In this document: positions 36,816 to 45,524 of the stretch, in pieces
Layout of the letters: each line of letters opens with the position of its first letter
Numbering within the stretch: position 1 is the first letter of the stretch
From: Deltaproteobacteria bacterium
GTDB taxonomy: Bacteria; Myxococcota_A; UBA796; UBA2385
Reading direction: 5' to 3'
Length of the DNA stretch: 64,000 nt
Assembly (NCBI GenBank): GCA_016792625.1
Contig: JAEUKK010000169.1
Coordinates: 1 to 64,000, forward strand
The notes under the pieces: generated by a model
What the model was told of the DNA's origin: nothing
Seen by the model: only the letters and a program-made list of their open reading frames with translations
Database searches by the model: none
Made by a program: the position numbers and the translations under genes

Positions 36816-38481
36816 GAACCCCCTGATCGTCCAGGGGGATGGCAAGGTCCTTCTCGAGGCCCGGCACCGCCGCTATGAAGAGGCGCGCGACTTCCTGGGC
36901 CGCTTCGCCGAGCTTGAGACCTCGCCCGAGCTGCTGCACACCTACCGCATCAACCCGCTCTCCTTGTGGAACGCGGCGTCAGCGGGCATGGGGGTCACCG
37001 AGATCACCGAGGGGCTCAAGGCCTTCTCGAAGTTCGACGTGCCCCAAGAGGTGCTGCAGACCATCGCCGACACCATCGAGCGCTACGGCATGGTGCGCAT
37101 GGTCGCCCACCCGACCGAGCCCGACCGGCTCCTGCGCCTCGAGTTTGGCAGCGGCTACGTCGCGAAGCTGGTGACCAACGAGAAGAGCCTGCGCGAGCTC
37201 TTGGTCGAAGACGGCCGGCGCTACTGGGCGGTGAGCCAAGGGCACCGCGGCATCTTCAAGCAGCGCGCCCTGCAGGCCGGCTGGCCGGTGCAAGACGTGG
37301 CTGGCTTTCGGCCCGGCGAGCACCTCGAGACCACCCTGCGGCCGCACACCCGCCTCAGCGACCGGCCCTTCCAGCCCCGGCCCTACCAGCAGGAAGCGGC
37401 CCGCCGCTGGTGGGACGAGGGCAGCCCGCTCGGCGGCTGCGGCGTGGTGGTGCTCGCCTGCGGAGCGGGCAAGACCATCGTGGCGATGACGGCGATGAGT
37501 CTGGTGCAGACCAAGACGCTGATCTTGGCCACGAACCAAGCAGCCGTCGCCCAGTGGCACCGCGAGCTGCTCGACAAAACCTCGCTCACCGAAGACCAAG
37601 TGGGGATGTACACCGGCGATCTCAAGGAGATCAAGCCGGTCACCGTCGCCACCTACCAGATCCTCACTTGGCGGCGCACCAAGACCGCCGAGTTTGAGCA
37701 CCTGCATTTGTTTGAGGACCAGGATTGGGGCCTCGTGATCTACGACGAGGTGCACCTGCTCCCCGCGCCGGTCTTCGGCGCCACGGCCACCCTGCAGGGC
37801 CGCCGCCGCCTCGGCCTGACCGCCACGCTGGTCCGCGAAGATGGCCGTGAGGGCGATGTTTTCGCCTTGGTCGGGCCAAAGCGCTACGACCTGCCCTGGC
37901 AGATGCTGCAGGCTCAAGGCTTCATCGCCGACACCCGCTGCTACGAGCTGCGGGTGCCCTTCGCGACGGCAGCGGTGCGAAGCTACGAGCTGGCCGGTGA
38001 GGCCGAGAAATTTCGCATCGCCAGCGAGAACCCAGCAAAGATGCGCGTGATCGATGAGCTGCTGCGCAAGCACGCCGACGACAACGTGCTCATCATCGGC
38101 ACCTACGTCGAGCAGCTCATCGAGATCTCCAAGCGGTTCCGCGCGCCGCTGATCACGGGGAAGACGCCGCATGACGAGCGCGAGCGGCTCTTCGAGGGCT
38201 TCCGCAAAGGCCGCATCAAGCTGCTGGTGGTGAGCAAGGTCGCCAACTTCAGCATTGACCTGCCTGACGCCAACATCGCCATCCAGGTCTCGGGCTCCTT
38301 CGGCAGCCGGCAGGAGGAAGCCCAGCGGCTCGGCCGCATCCTGCGCCCCAAAGACAAGCCGGCGATCTTCTACACCGTCGTCACCGCCGACACCAAAGAG
38401 CAGGATTTTGCCCTCAAACGGCAGCTTTTCCTCACCGAGCAAGGCTACCGCTACCACATCGAAGACCGAAAGGCGGTCTGA
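36799..38481 (+). CDS. XPB/ERCC3-type DNA helicase
   Basis: 560-residue superfamily 2 DNA translocase of the bacterial XPB group. The N-terminal domain (1-190, 'NPLIVQGDGKVLLEA', 'TYRINPLSLWNAAS') is the damage-recognition-like part. Helicase domain 1 has Walker A 'ACGAGKT' (220-226), DEVH (316-319) and the XPB-specific RED motif in 'VREDG' (346-348). Domain 2 ends with 'SGSFGSRQEEAQRLGRILRP'. It unwinds DNA 3' to 5' and is tied to repair. The ATG at 36799 lacks a well-placed ribosome site; the GGAGG upstream serves the overlapping MTDAHPA frame instead. Followed by its companion gene. Confidence 0.92.
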   Translation: MHIRPENPLIVQGDGKVLLEARHRRYEEARDFLGRFAELETSPELLHTYRINPLSLWNAASAGMGVTEITEGLKAFSKFDVPQEVLQTIADTIERYGMVRMVAHPTEPDRLLRLEFGSGYVAKLVTNEKSLRELLVEDGRRYWAVSQGHRGIFKQRALQAGWPVQDVAGFRPGEHLETTLRPHTRLSDRPFQPRPYQQEAARRWWDEGSPLGGCGVVVLACGAGKTIVAMTAMSLVQTKTLILATNQAAVAQWHRELLDKTSLTEDQVGMYTGDLKEIKPVTVATYQILTWRRTKTAEFEHLHLFEDQDWGLVIYDEVHLLPAPVFGATATLQGRRRLGLTATLVREDGREGDVFALVGPKRYDLPWQMLQAQGFIADTRCYELRVPFATAAVRSYELAGEAEKFRIASENPAKMRVIDELLRKHADDNVLIIGTYVEQLIEISKRFRAPLITGKTPHDERERLFEGFRKGRIKLLVVSKVANFSIDLPDANIAIQVSGSFGSRQEEAQRLGRILRPKDKPAIFYTVVTADTKEQDFALKRQLFLTEQGYRYHIEDRKAV

Positions 38482-38614
38482 GCTGCGCGCAGCCTGAGAT
38501 CCCCTCGGGGTGGGCGGCCCGGGTGCCCGCCGCCCCGCCCGCCGCTTAGGGAGCGCCCCGCGGTCCTCGCCGCCGGCCCCCCGCAGAGAAGCTCCCGCCC
38601 GCGTTTCGGCACCC

Positions 38615-38650
38615 GACGCGGCACCTGACGCGGCACCTGACGCGGCACCT
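38615..38650 (+). repeat. Three exact 12-base tandem repeats
   Basis: GACGCGGCACCT occurs three times in a row in the 280-base gap between XPB and its companion. In one frame it reads DAAP, but no supported gene covers it. Confidence 0.8.
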
Positions 38651-38761
38651 GAAGACCATGCCCCAGCCCCGCCGCAGCGGGCGCACTGTCCCCTCCACCC
38701 GCGCGGGTCAAGCTGACCACGCGCGACATCGCCCGGCTGACGGGCCCCGTCGAGAGTGCTG

Positions 38762-41700
38762 ATGGCTCCGGATGAGCAGGAGAGACCCTTCCCCGGTTCT
38801 GATCGTCGTCGTCGCCGCCGTCGGCGGCGCTCCCGCCGGGGGCCAGACGGCGCCGAGCTGCCCGAGGGCGCCGAGGGCGCCCGCGACGGCGGGGAGCACG
38901 AGGGCAACGACGGTGAGGACGACGGCCCCGACGAGGGCCCCGAGGAGCGCGCGCCCGCTGCGCCCGCCGCCCGGGCCGAGGAGCGCCCGCAGGAGGATCG
39001 CGGGCCCGACCCGGGTCGTGGTCCCCGTCCGCCGCGCGGGCGCGGCCGGTGGAGGGACCGGGAGGCCGAGGCTGCCCGCCCCGAGGGGGAGGCCGAGGGC
39101 GCCCGCCGGGAGGCGGGCCCAGATCGGCCCCGCAGCGAGCGGCCTGAGCGACCGGAGCGCGGCGAGCGTCCAGACCGTGGCGAGCGTCCAGACCGTGGCG
39201 AGCGACCGGACCGCGGCGAGCGACCGGACCGCGGCGAGCGTCCCGAGCGCGGCCCCCGGCCCGATCAGGCGCGCCCCGAGCAGGCCCGCGGCGGTCAAGG
39301 GCGCCCCGACAAGGGCCGACCCGAGCCCCGCGGCGAGCACGGGCGCGCCGAGGGCCCCCGCGCCGACGGCGGCCGGTGGGAGGGCGGCGGCAAGCACCGC
39401 GGCGGCCAAGGTGGCCAAGGTGGTGGGCACACCCACCACAGCCCGCACGCCGGCGGCGGCCATGGTGCGCACCACGGCGGGCACTCCGGCCAAGGATGGC
39501 GTGGAGAGGACCGTTTTGAACGCCCACGGGGGCCTCGGCCCGAGCCCCACCGCGGAGGGCCGCCCCCCAAGGCCCGCCCGCACCGGGGCGCCGAGCGCGC
39601 CGAGCGGGGCTGGGACCCCGAGGCCGAAGGCGACTGGAGCGGCGAAGGTGACTGGGGTGGCGAGGGAGAGTGGGGGCGCAAGGCCCGCGGCGGCGCAGAT
39701 CGCCCCCGGGAAGAGCAGCGCGTCGCCGTCGCCCTCCCGCGCACCGGTCGGGTGCCACGGCGCAAGCTGGCGGTGCACCCCTCGCGCGGGCCGGTGCTGA
39801 GCGGCGCGGCCCGCCGACGCAAGCTGAGCAAGTCTGAGGTCGAGGCGCTGGCCGACTACCTCAACCGCGCCAGCGACCAGATCGTCAACCAGCTCTACTC
39901 GGGCCTCGGCGGCCAGCCCGGCCGCCTGTCGAGCAAAGAGCGCATGATCCAGCTGACGGTCCGGGCGCTCGCGGTCGGAAACCGCCTGGGCGCGCTGTTC
40001 CGGGGCCTGCACCAGCGTGACCGCCAGGCGCTCAGCCTGCTGGTCCAGTGCGGCGGCATCGGCCACCACGAAGAGCTGCGCCAAGAGCTCATCCTCTCCC
40101 TGGGCGGCAGCGAGCGCGAGTGGACGAAGGTGCTCGCGACCCTGGGCGACAAGGGCCTCGTCGCGGCCACCGACGAGCGGGACGGGGAGTTTTTCTACCT
40201 CATCCCCGAGCCGCTCATCCCGCTCATGCTCGAGCACCTCAAAGAGGACTTGATCCTCCCCAGTTTTGTGCACGAGGACGTGCGTGTCGCCGACGAGCGC
40301 CCCTTCTGCCCACCGATGGAGTTCTCGGTCATCTCGCTGGCCTCGTACATCTCGCAGCACCCGCCGCGGCTGACCCAGCGCCACGACATCTTCAAGGTCC
40401 ACAAAGATGAGATGGACCAGTTCTTCCACCAGCTCTGGGCGCCCGACAGCGACCTGTTCAGCTTCCACATCGACTTCTTGATGATGCACGGCATGGTCGA
40501 GCTCAAGGGCGACCGCCTGAGCGTCAACCGTGCGGTGGTCGAGGAGTGGCTGGCCCTCGACGACAATGACCGCCGAGACCTGCTTTTCCTCTCACTTGAC
40601 AAGCGCTTCCCGCTGTCGGAGTGGGTGCTGTGGGCGGTGCACGACCTGGGCGGCCAGTGGGTGCCCGAGCGCCCGCTCCAGGCGCTCTACCGGCGCTGGC
40701 GGCGCGGCGAGGAGTGGCGCGAGCGCTTCCACAAGGACCTCTGGGCCACGCCCAAGAACGCCGGCGCACGCGAGGGCTATGGCTTCACCGCGCTGATCAA
40801 CGCCGGCATGCTCGAGCTCGGCGTCTGGGGGCAGGAGAAGTTCTACCGCCTCACGCCCCGGGCCCTCGCCACCCTCGAGGACGACGAGGAGCGCGACTTC
40901 ACCCAGTTCTACCTGACGCCGAGTTTTGAGGTGATGGCGCCGGCGGGCCTGCCCGCCAGCATGTTGTTCCGCCTCGGCGAGCTGGGTGAGCTGACCGCCT
41001 GTGACCGCGCCAACACCTACAAGATCACCGAGGTGACCATCGAGCAGGCCCTCGAGAAGGGCTGGCGGCGCGACGACATCCTCGAGTTCTTGCGCGAGAA
41101 CAGCCAGCTCGGCCTGCCGGACAACGTCGAGCACACCCTGCGCAGCTGGATGGGCCACCACGGCGACATCGAGTACCACGACGTGATGCTGCTGACGGTG
41201 CACCGCAGCCAGATCCGCCGGCTCGAGTCCAACCGGCGCCTCAAGCCCTTCCTGCTGCACCGCTTCGTGCCCGGCATGTACGCGGTCGACCGCACCCGCC
41301 AAGAGGAGCTCAACAAGCTGCTCGCCGAGCACGGCTTCACGCCGGCCAACCAGGTGCGCCGCTACCCCGACGACCCGCTCCAGGTCGACGCCCGCGAGCG
41401 CCTGCTCGGCCAGCTCGCCGAGGCCCGCACCGCCCGCGAGGACCTCGTGCAACGCGGCCACGCCGCGGACACCCAGCCCGAGACCCTCTGCGCTGTGCCC
41501 GGCTCGGGCCACCAGGCCCGCCAAAAGAAGCGGAAGAAAGACGAGCTGCCCCCGCGGCGCAGCCCGCGCGAGGTGCGCGAGCTCTGCGACGAGGCGATCG
41601 CCAAGGGCCAGCACATCGAGATGCTCTACGTGACGCGCGACCAGCAGCGCAAGCTCGTGCGCATCGCGCCCGAGCGCGTGGCGGTCAACCAAGCCGGCCA

Positions 41701-41797
41701 GCAGGTGCTCGTCGCCCGCGACCTCGAAAAAGACGAGCGCCTCTCCTACCAGGTCGTGCAGATCGAGCGCATGGCCCTCTACAAGCCCAAAAAGTAG
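38762..41797 (+). CDS. XPB companion: helicase-associated domain plus WYL-like domain, long disordered N-terminus
   Basis: About 1011 residues. Residues 1-330 are a disordered Arg/Glu/Pro/Gly-rich tail with GERPDR repeats and a His-rich patch. The folded remainder has winged-helix-like stretches ('RDRQALSLLVQCGG', 'LGGSEREWTKVLATLGDKGL'), then a region like the XPB/Ssl2 N-terminal (Helicase_C_3) domain ('LTPSFEVMAPAGLPASMLFR' to 'SWMGHHGDIEYHDVMLL'), and at the end a WYL-like domain ('CDEAIAKGQHIEMLYVTRD' to 'QIERMALYKPKK'). Mycobacteria have a comparable separate gene beside XPB. The start is uncertain: ATG 38762 or GTG 38756. Probably a DNA-binding regulator or partner of the helicase. Confidence 0.75.
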   Translation: MAPDEQERPFPGSDRRRRRRRRRSRRGPDGAELPEGAEGARDGGEHEGNDGEDDGPDEGPEERAPAAPAARAEERPQEDRGPDPGRGPRPPRGRGRWRDREAEAARPEGEAEGARREAGPDRPRSERPERPERGERPDRGERPDRGERPDRGERPDRGERPERGPRPDQARPEQARGGQGRPDKGRPEPRGEHGRAEGPRADGGRWEGGGKHRGGQGGQGGGHTHHSPHAGGGHGAHHGGHSGQGWRGEDRFERPRGPRPEPHRGGPPPKARPHRGAERAERGWDPEAEGDWSGEGDWGGEGEWGRKARGGADRPREEQRVAVALPRTGRVPRRKLAVHPSRGPVLSGAARRRKLSKSEVEALADYLNRASDQIVNQLYSGLGGQPGRLSSKERMIQLTVRALAVGNRLGALFRGLHQRDRQALSLLVQCGGIGHHEELRQELILSLGGSEREWTKVLATLGDKGLVAATDERDGEFFYLIPEPLIPLMLEHLKEDLILPSFVHEDVRVADERPFCPPMEFSVISLASYISQHPPRLTQRHDIFKVHKDEMDQFFHQLWAPDSDLFSFHIDFLMMHGMVELKGDRLSVNRAVVEEWLALDDNDRRDLLFLSLDKRFPLSEWVLWAVHDLGGQWVPERPLQALYRRWRRGEEWRERFHKDLWATPKNAGAREGYGFTALINAGMLELGVWGQEKFYRLTPRALATLEDDEERDFTQFYLTPSFEVMAPAGLPASMLFRLGELGELTACDRANTYKITEVTIEQALEKGWRRDDILEFLRENSQLGLPDNVEHTLRSWMGHHGDIEYHDVMLLTVHRSQIRRLESNRRLKPFLLHRFVPGMYAVDRTRQEELNKLLAEHGFTPANQVRRYPDDPLQVDARERLLGQLAEARTAREDLVQRGHAADTQPETLCAVPGSGHQARQKKRKKDELPPRRSPREVRELCDEAIAKGQHIEMLYVTRDQQRKLVRIAPERVAVNQAGQQVLVARDLEKDERLSYQVVQIERMALYKPKK
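39142..39252 (+). repeat. 18-base tandem repeats encoding GERPDR
   Basis: About five units of GGCGAGCGTCCAGACCGT and close variants inside the disordered N-terminal part of the XPB companion gene; flanking units are diverged. Confidence 0.85.
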
Positions 41798-41810
41798 CCG
41801 AGGAGGCCCC

Positions 41811-42023
41811 ATGCCCGCCGCCGTCGACGGACTCAGTTTTGAGCAAGCCATGGCCGCGCTCGACGCGACCGTGCGCCGCCTCGACAGCGGCGAGCTGCCG
41901 CTGGACCAAGCGCTGGCGGCCTTCGAAGAGGGCGTTCGCCTGCAGGCCCGCTGCCAAGAGCTGCTCGACCAAGCCGAGCAGCGCATCATCGAGCTCAGCC
42001 CCAGCGCCGAGGAGCAGGGCTGA
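41811..42023 (+). CDS. xseB: Exodeoxyribonuclease VII small subunit
   Basis: 70 residues, the usual size. It begins the conserved block 'LSFEQAMAALDATVRRLDSG', then 'LPLDQALAAFEEGVRLQARC' and 'LLDQAEQRI'. XseB pairs with XseA to form the nuclease that degrades single-stranded DNA; xseA is not in the window. ATG has GGAGG seven bases upstream, 13 bases after the XPB companion stop. xseB is commonly followed by ispA and tlyA; here a TonB-ExbBD block lies in between. Confidence 0.92.
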   Translation: MPAAVDGLSFEQAMAALDATVRRLDSGELPLDQALAAFEEGVRLQARCQELLDQAEQRIIELSPSAEEQG

Positions 42024-42232
42024 GCGCGGGGCAGGCGTGTGGCGCGGACGTGAACAAGCCGCGCGCCCCGGAGCACCCCCCTTCGCGCGGCGGCGCGCGC
42101 CCCGCCCTCGCGCACACCATCGTCTAGGTTACCGACCCAGAGGGCGCTCTCCGCCAACGCCCAAACCGCACCCCGCGCAGCCCCGCTCGCGTGATGTATG
42201 GTCCCGCTCGCTCTGGGACCCCGAGGAGCCCC

Positions 42233-42964
42233 ATGTTCGAGACCGTCGGCAAAGAGGACAAGCGACCGCTGCGCGAGCAGCTGGCCGCCATGGGCTTCTC
42301 CATTGGCATGTGGAGCAGCCTCATCGGCGCGCTCGTCGTCGCTGGGCGCGAGGTCGTCCAGGTCGTCGACCCGGAGAAGCCCGTAGAGGTCACCTTCTAC
42401 GACGCCGCGCCGCCCCCGCCGCCGCCGCCGCCCCCCGCGGGCGGGGGCAGCAAACCCAAGACCGAGACCAAGCCCAAAGATCCCGACCCCGAGCCGGTCG
42501 AGCCCGACCCCGAGCCCACGCCTGACCCCGAGCCGGCGCCGGCGCCCGAGCCCGAGGCCGCACCCGAGCCGGCGGGCGTCGAGGGTGGCGTTGAGGGCGG
42601 TGTCGAAGGCGGCGTGGTGGGCGGTGTGGTCGGCGGTGTCGTCGGCGGCCAGCTGGGCGGCCAGCTCGGCGGCACTGGCATCAAGGCGGTCCACTGGTCG
42701 GCGGTCACGGCGAAGAGCCGGATCACTCCTGACTATCCGGAAGCGGCTCGAGCGCTCGGCCTGGGTGAAGAGATCTGCCTCGTCAAGATGGTGATCGACG
42801 AGAAGGGTAAGCCCACCGAAGCCTCCGTCGAGAAGTGCTCCGCGGCCTTCCATGAAGAGACCCGCCGCGCTGCTCTGCAGTGGCGCTTCTACCCCTACAA
42901 AGAGGGCGGGAAGGCGATGCCCACCACCTTCGTCTTGAAGATCACTTACAAGCCTAACAATTAG
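42233..42964 (+). CDS. tonB: TonB-type energy transducer
   Basis: 243 residues. A hydrophobic anchor ('MGFSIGMWSSLIGALVVAG', 20-38) is followed by a poly-Pro stretch (60-68), a Pro-Glu/Asp rod (82-113) spanning the periplasm, a flexible GVEG/GVVG repeat (115-147) and the TonB C-terminal domain (about 160-243: 'PDYPEAARALGLGEEICLVK', 'ALQWRFYPYKEGG', 'TTFVLKITYKP'). It carries proton-motive energy to outer-membrane receptors. ATG has GAGGAG upstream. First gene of a tonB-exbB-exbD-exbD operon; the next gene starts 10 bases later. Confidence 0.88.
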   Translation: MFETVGKEDKRPLREQLAAMGFSIGMWSSLIGALVVAGREVVQVVDPEKPVEVTFYDAAPPPPPPPPPAGGGSKPKTETKPKDPDPEPVEPDPEPTPDPEPAPAPEPEAAPEPAGVEGGVEGGVEGGVVGGVVGGVVGGQLGGQLGGTGIKAVHWSAVTAKSRITPDYPEAARALGLGEEICLVKMVIDEKGKPTEASVEKCSAAFHEETRRAALQWRFYPYKEGGKAMPTTFVLKITYKPNN

Positions 42965-42974
42965 CGAGGACAGC

Positions 42975-43655
42975 GTGCAGTTCGACATCGTAGAGATTTG
43001 GGGCCAGGCCACGGCGCCGGTCAAGTTCGTCATCCTGACCATGGGCGCCATGGGCGTCGGCTCCATCTACGTCGCGCTGGAGCGCGCCTGGGCCCTGACC
43101 AAGGCCCGCAACCAGTCCCGCGCGCTGGCGGGTGAGCTGGCCGGGGCCTTCGCCAAGGGTGATGGCGCCGCGGCCGTGCAGCTCGCCAAAAAGGCCGAGT
43201 ACAAAGACAGCTACCTCGGCCACCTGCTGGTCCCTGGGCTCAACGAGTTCTTGGCCCGCAGAGACCGCCACGGCATCGAGGCCGCCGAGCGCGCCCTGCA
43301 ACGCGTCTCGATCGCCGAAGATGCCGCGCTGCGCAAGGGCTTTGGCATCCTCGCCACCACCGGCGCGACCTGCCCCTTCGTCGGGCTGGTCGGCACCATC
43401 TTCGGCATCATCGGCGCCTTCCAAGCCATGGCCGACGGCGGCGGCGACATGGACAAGCTGCTGCTGCCCATCGCCGAGGCGCTCATCGCGACCGCCATCG
43501 GCATCGCGGTGGCCATCGTCGGCGTCTGGCTGTTCAACTTCTTCACCGCCAAGGTCGAGGCCATCACCCGGGACATGAACACCTCGGTGCTCGAGCTGAT
43601 CGACTGGTGCGAGAAGCAGCTCATCATCGAAGAGCCCGCCACCAGCGCCAAGTGA
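42975..43655 (+). CDS. exbB: ExbB/TolQ-family proton channel
   Basis: 226 residues with three membrane helices: one near the start ('VKFVILTMGAMGVGSIYV'), and two at about 130-150 and 165-190. The signature 'ATCPFVGLVGTIFGIIGAFQ' and the following 'LIATAIGIAVAIVGVWLFNF' identify MotA/TolQ/ExbB. It forms the pentameric channel around ExbD that powers TonB. GTG start with GAGGA six bases upstream. Sits between tonB and exbD. Confidence 0.9.
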   Translation: MQFDIVEIWGQATAPVKFVILTMGAMGVGSIYVALERAWALTKARNQSRALAGELAGAFAKGDGAAAVQLAKKAEYKDSYLGHLLVPGLNEFLARRDRHGIEAAERALQRVSIAEDAALRKGFGILATTGATCPFVGLVGTIFGIIGAFQAMADGGGDMDKLLLPIAEALIATAIGIAVAIVGVWLFNFFTAKVEAITRDMNTSVLELIDWCEKQLIIEEPATSAK

Positions 43656-43713
43656 GGCCACCGCGGGGCGCGAGGCGGCTTCGGTCACCCGCACCCACGG
43701 AGGGAGGACATCC

Positions 43714-44139
43714 ATGGGAATGAGCATCGGGGGCAAAAAAGGCGGCCCCATGGCGGACATCAACGTCACCCCTCTGGTCGACGTGATGCTCGTGCTCATC
43801 ATCATCTTCATGGTGGTCACGCCCGCGCTGACCGCTGGTGTCGACGTGCGCCTGCCCTCGGCCAAATCGGTCGAAGAGGGTCAGGACCTCGGCCAAAACA
43901 TCGCGATCGCCATCAAGAGCGACGAGTCGGTCTATGTGGGCAGCCTGCAGGTCCAGCCCGGCGAGATCATCCCGGCGGTCAACGAAGAGTACAAGAAGGA
44001 TGGCGCCCGCAGCCTGCTCATCAAGGCAGACCGGCGCCTCACTTGGAAGCAGGTCTACCGCGTGATGAACGAGCTCAACGAGGGCACCGACGGCAAGATG
44101 AGCGTGATGCTCCTCGCCGTCGAGAAAGAGAAGGAGTAG
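43714..44139 (+). CDS. exbD: ExbD/TolR-family protein, first copy
   Basis: 141 residues. The short cytoplasmic start 'GGPMADINVTPLVDVMLVL' leads into one membrane helix with the proton-carrying Asp (in 'PLVDVML'), then a periplasmic domain ('VDVRLPSAKSVEE', 'SLLIKADRRLTWKQVY'). Works inside the ExbB pentamer. ATG has GGAGGGAGGA upstream. Ends three bases before the second exbD. Confidence 0.9.
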   Translation: MGMSIGGKKGGPMADINVTPLVDVMLVLIIIFMVVTPALTAGVDVRLPSAKSVEEGQDLGQNIAIAIKSDESVYVGSLQVQPGEIIPAVNEEYKKDGARSLLIKADRRLTWKQVYRVMNELNEGTDGKMSVMLLAVEKEKE

Positions 44140-44142
44140 CCC

Positions 44143-44634
44143 GTGGGCTTCAAGGTAGAAGGCAGCGGCGGCGGCGGCATGAGCGAGATCAACGTGACGC
44201 CGTTGATCGACATCATGCTGGTCATGCTCATCATCTTCATGGTCATCACCCCTCCAACCATCTCGCAGATCCAAGGCAAGCTGCCCGAGAAGTCTGAAGA
44301 GGTGCCTGAAGACCAAGTCCCCAAAGACCAGCTCCTCGCGGCGGTCTGCAAAGACGGCAGCATCACGCTCAACCGGCAGGTCGTGACCCTCGAAGAGCTG
44401 GCCATCCAGGTCGAGAAGCGCATCGCCTCGACTGACAAGCTCATCTTCGTCGACGCCCACCCCGACGCCCCCTACGAGGTGGTGACCAGGGTGATGGACG
44501 CCTCGCGCGACAAGGGCGCTGAGAAGATCGGCATCGCGAAGCTCAAGACCGAAGAAGAGTTCCGCGCCTGTGACCCGATCACCGCCGCCCCGGCGCCGGT
44601 CGAGGGCGCCGCGCCGCCCACCGTCGGCGGCTGA
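44143..44634 (+). CDS. exbD: ExbD/TolR-family protein, second copy
   Basis: 163 residues. Same plan as the first copy: 'GGGGMSEINVTPLIDIMLVM', one helix with Asp, periplasmic domain ('KLIFVDAHPDAPYEVVTRVM'), and an extra Ala/Pro-rich C-terminal tail of about 30 residues. The two differ enough to suggest a hetero-dimeric ExbD pair, common in Myxococcota and Bacteroidota. GTG start with GGAG spanning the stop of the first copy, so translation is likely coupled. Confidence 0.88.
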   Translation: MGFKVEGSGGGGMSEINVTPLIDIMLVMLIIFMVITPPTISQIQGKLPEKSEEVPEDQVPKDQLLAAVCKDGSITLNRQVVTLEELAIQVEKRIASTDKLIFVDAHPDAPYEVVTRVMDASRDKGAEKIGIAKLKTEEEFRACDPITAAPAPVEGAAPPTVGG

Positions 44635-44663
44635 GCGCCCTCCCCTCCCCTGCTGGAGCGTCC

Positions 44664-45524
44664 GTGACCGCGGCCCCCGCCTTCGACTTCTCTGCCTGGG
44701 CCGCCGCCCACCGAGCCGCCCTCGATCCCCTGCTGGTCGGTGTCTTCGACGGGGTCTGGCCCGAACGCCTGCGCCTCGCCTGCCGCTACCCCATCGAGAC
44801 GGGCGGCAAACGTTTCCGGCCCCTCGCGGTCCTCGCCGCGGCCGAGGCCCTCGGCGGCCCCGCGCCCGCGGCGGCCTGGGTCGGCGGGGTCGCGCTCGAG
44901 CTCATCCACACCTACTCGCTGGTGCACGACGACCTGCCGGCGATGGACAACGACGACCTGCGCCGCGGCCGCCCGACCGTCCACCGTGCCTTTGACGAGG
45001 GGACGGCCATTTTGGTGGGCGACGCCCTGCTGACCGAGGCGCTGGGCCACGTCGCGCGGGCCGGGCTCCCGCCCCAGCTCGCCGCCGCGCTGCTCGTCGA
45101 GCTGGCCGGCGCGGCCGGGGCCCGCGGCATGATCGCCGGTCAGGCCGCCGACGTGGGCATGGACGGCGCGATCACCGAGGTTGACGCGCTGCTGCGCCTG
45201 CACGCGCACAAGACCGGCGCGCTCATCCGCTGCGCCGCCCGGGTCGGCGGCCTCGCCGCCGGGGCCAGCCCCGACCAGCTCGCCGCCCTCGACCGTTATG
45301 GCGCGGCGATCGGGCTCGCCTTCCAGCTCGCAGACGACGTGCTGGACGCCGATCAAGACGCCAAAGAGGGCGGCCCGCCCTCCTACGTGAAGCTGCTCGG
45401 GGTCGAGGAGACCCAGCGCCGCGCCCGCGCCCTGCTCGACGAGGCCCTCGAGGCCGCCGGCACCCTGCCCGCCCCCGCCGCGCTGCAGGCGCTCGGCCGC
45501 TACACCGTCGAGCGCGAGCTCTGA
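44664..45524 (+). CDS. ispA: Polyprenyl (farnesyl/geranylgeranyl) diphosphate synthase
   Basis: 286 residues of the trans-isoprenyl diphosphate synthase family, which condenses isopentenyl diphosphate units into C15-C20 prenyl diphosphates. First Asp-rich motif 'DDLPAMDNDDLRRG', second 'QLADDVLDAD', and 'GGKRFRPLAVLAAAEAL' near the start. The two-residue insertion in the first motif (DDxxxxD) is typical of bacterial FPP synthases. GTG at 44664 has GGAG six bases upstream. Its stop overlaps the tlyA ATG (TGATG). The commonly linked dxs gene is absent here. Confidence 0.9.
   Translation: MTAAPAFDFSAWAAAHRAALDPLLVGVFDGVWPERLRLACRYPIETGGKRFRPLAVLAAAEALGGPAPAAAWVGGVALELIHTYSLVHDDLPAMDNDDLRRGRPTVHRAFDEGTAILVGDALLTEALGHVARAGLPPQLAAALLVELAGAAGARGMIAGQAADVGMDGAITEVDALLRLHAHKTGALIRCAARVGGLAAGASPDQLAALDRYGAAIGLAFQLADDVLDADQDAKEGGPPSYVKLLGVEETQRRARALLDEALEAAGTLPAPAALQALGRYTVEREL

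Noticed and set aside
38615..38650. CRISPR-like repeats here and at 63478-63596
   Set aside because: They are direct tandem units without spacers, and one lies in a lipoprotein gene. No cas genes are present.
38510..38716. A 68-codon frame in the XPB-companion gap containing DAAP repeats
   Set aside because: It has no ribosome site and a composition like random GC-rich sequence; the repeats alone do not support a gene.
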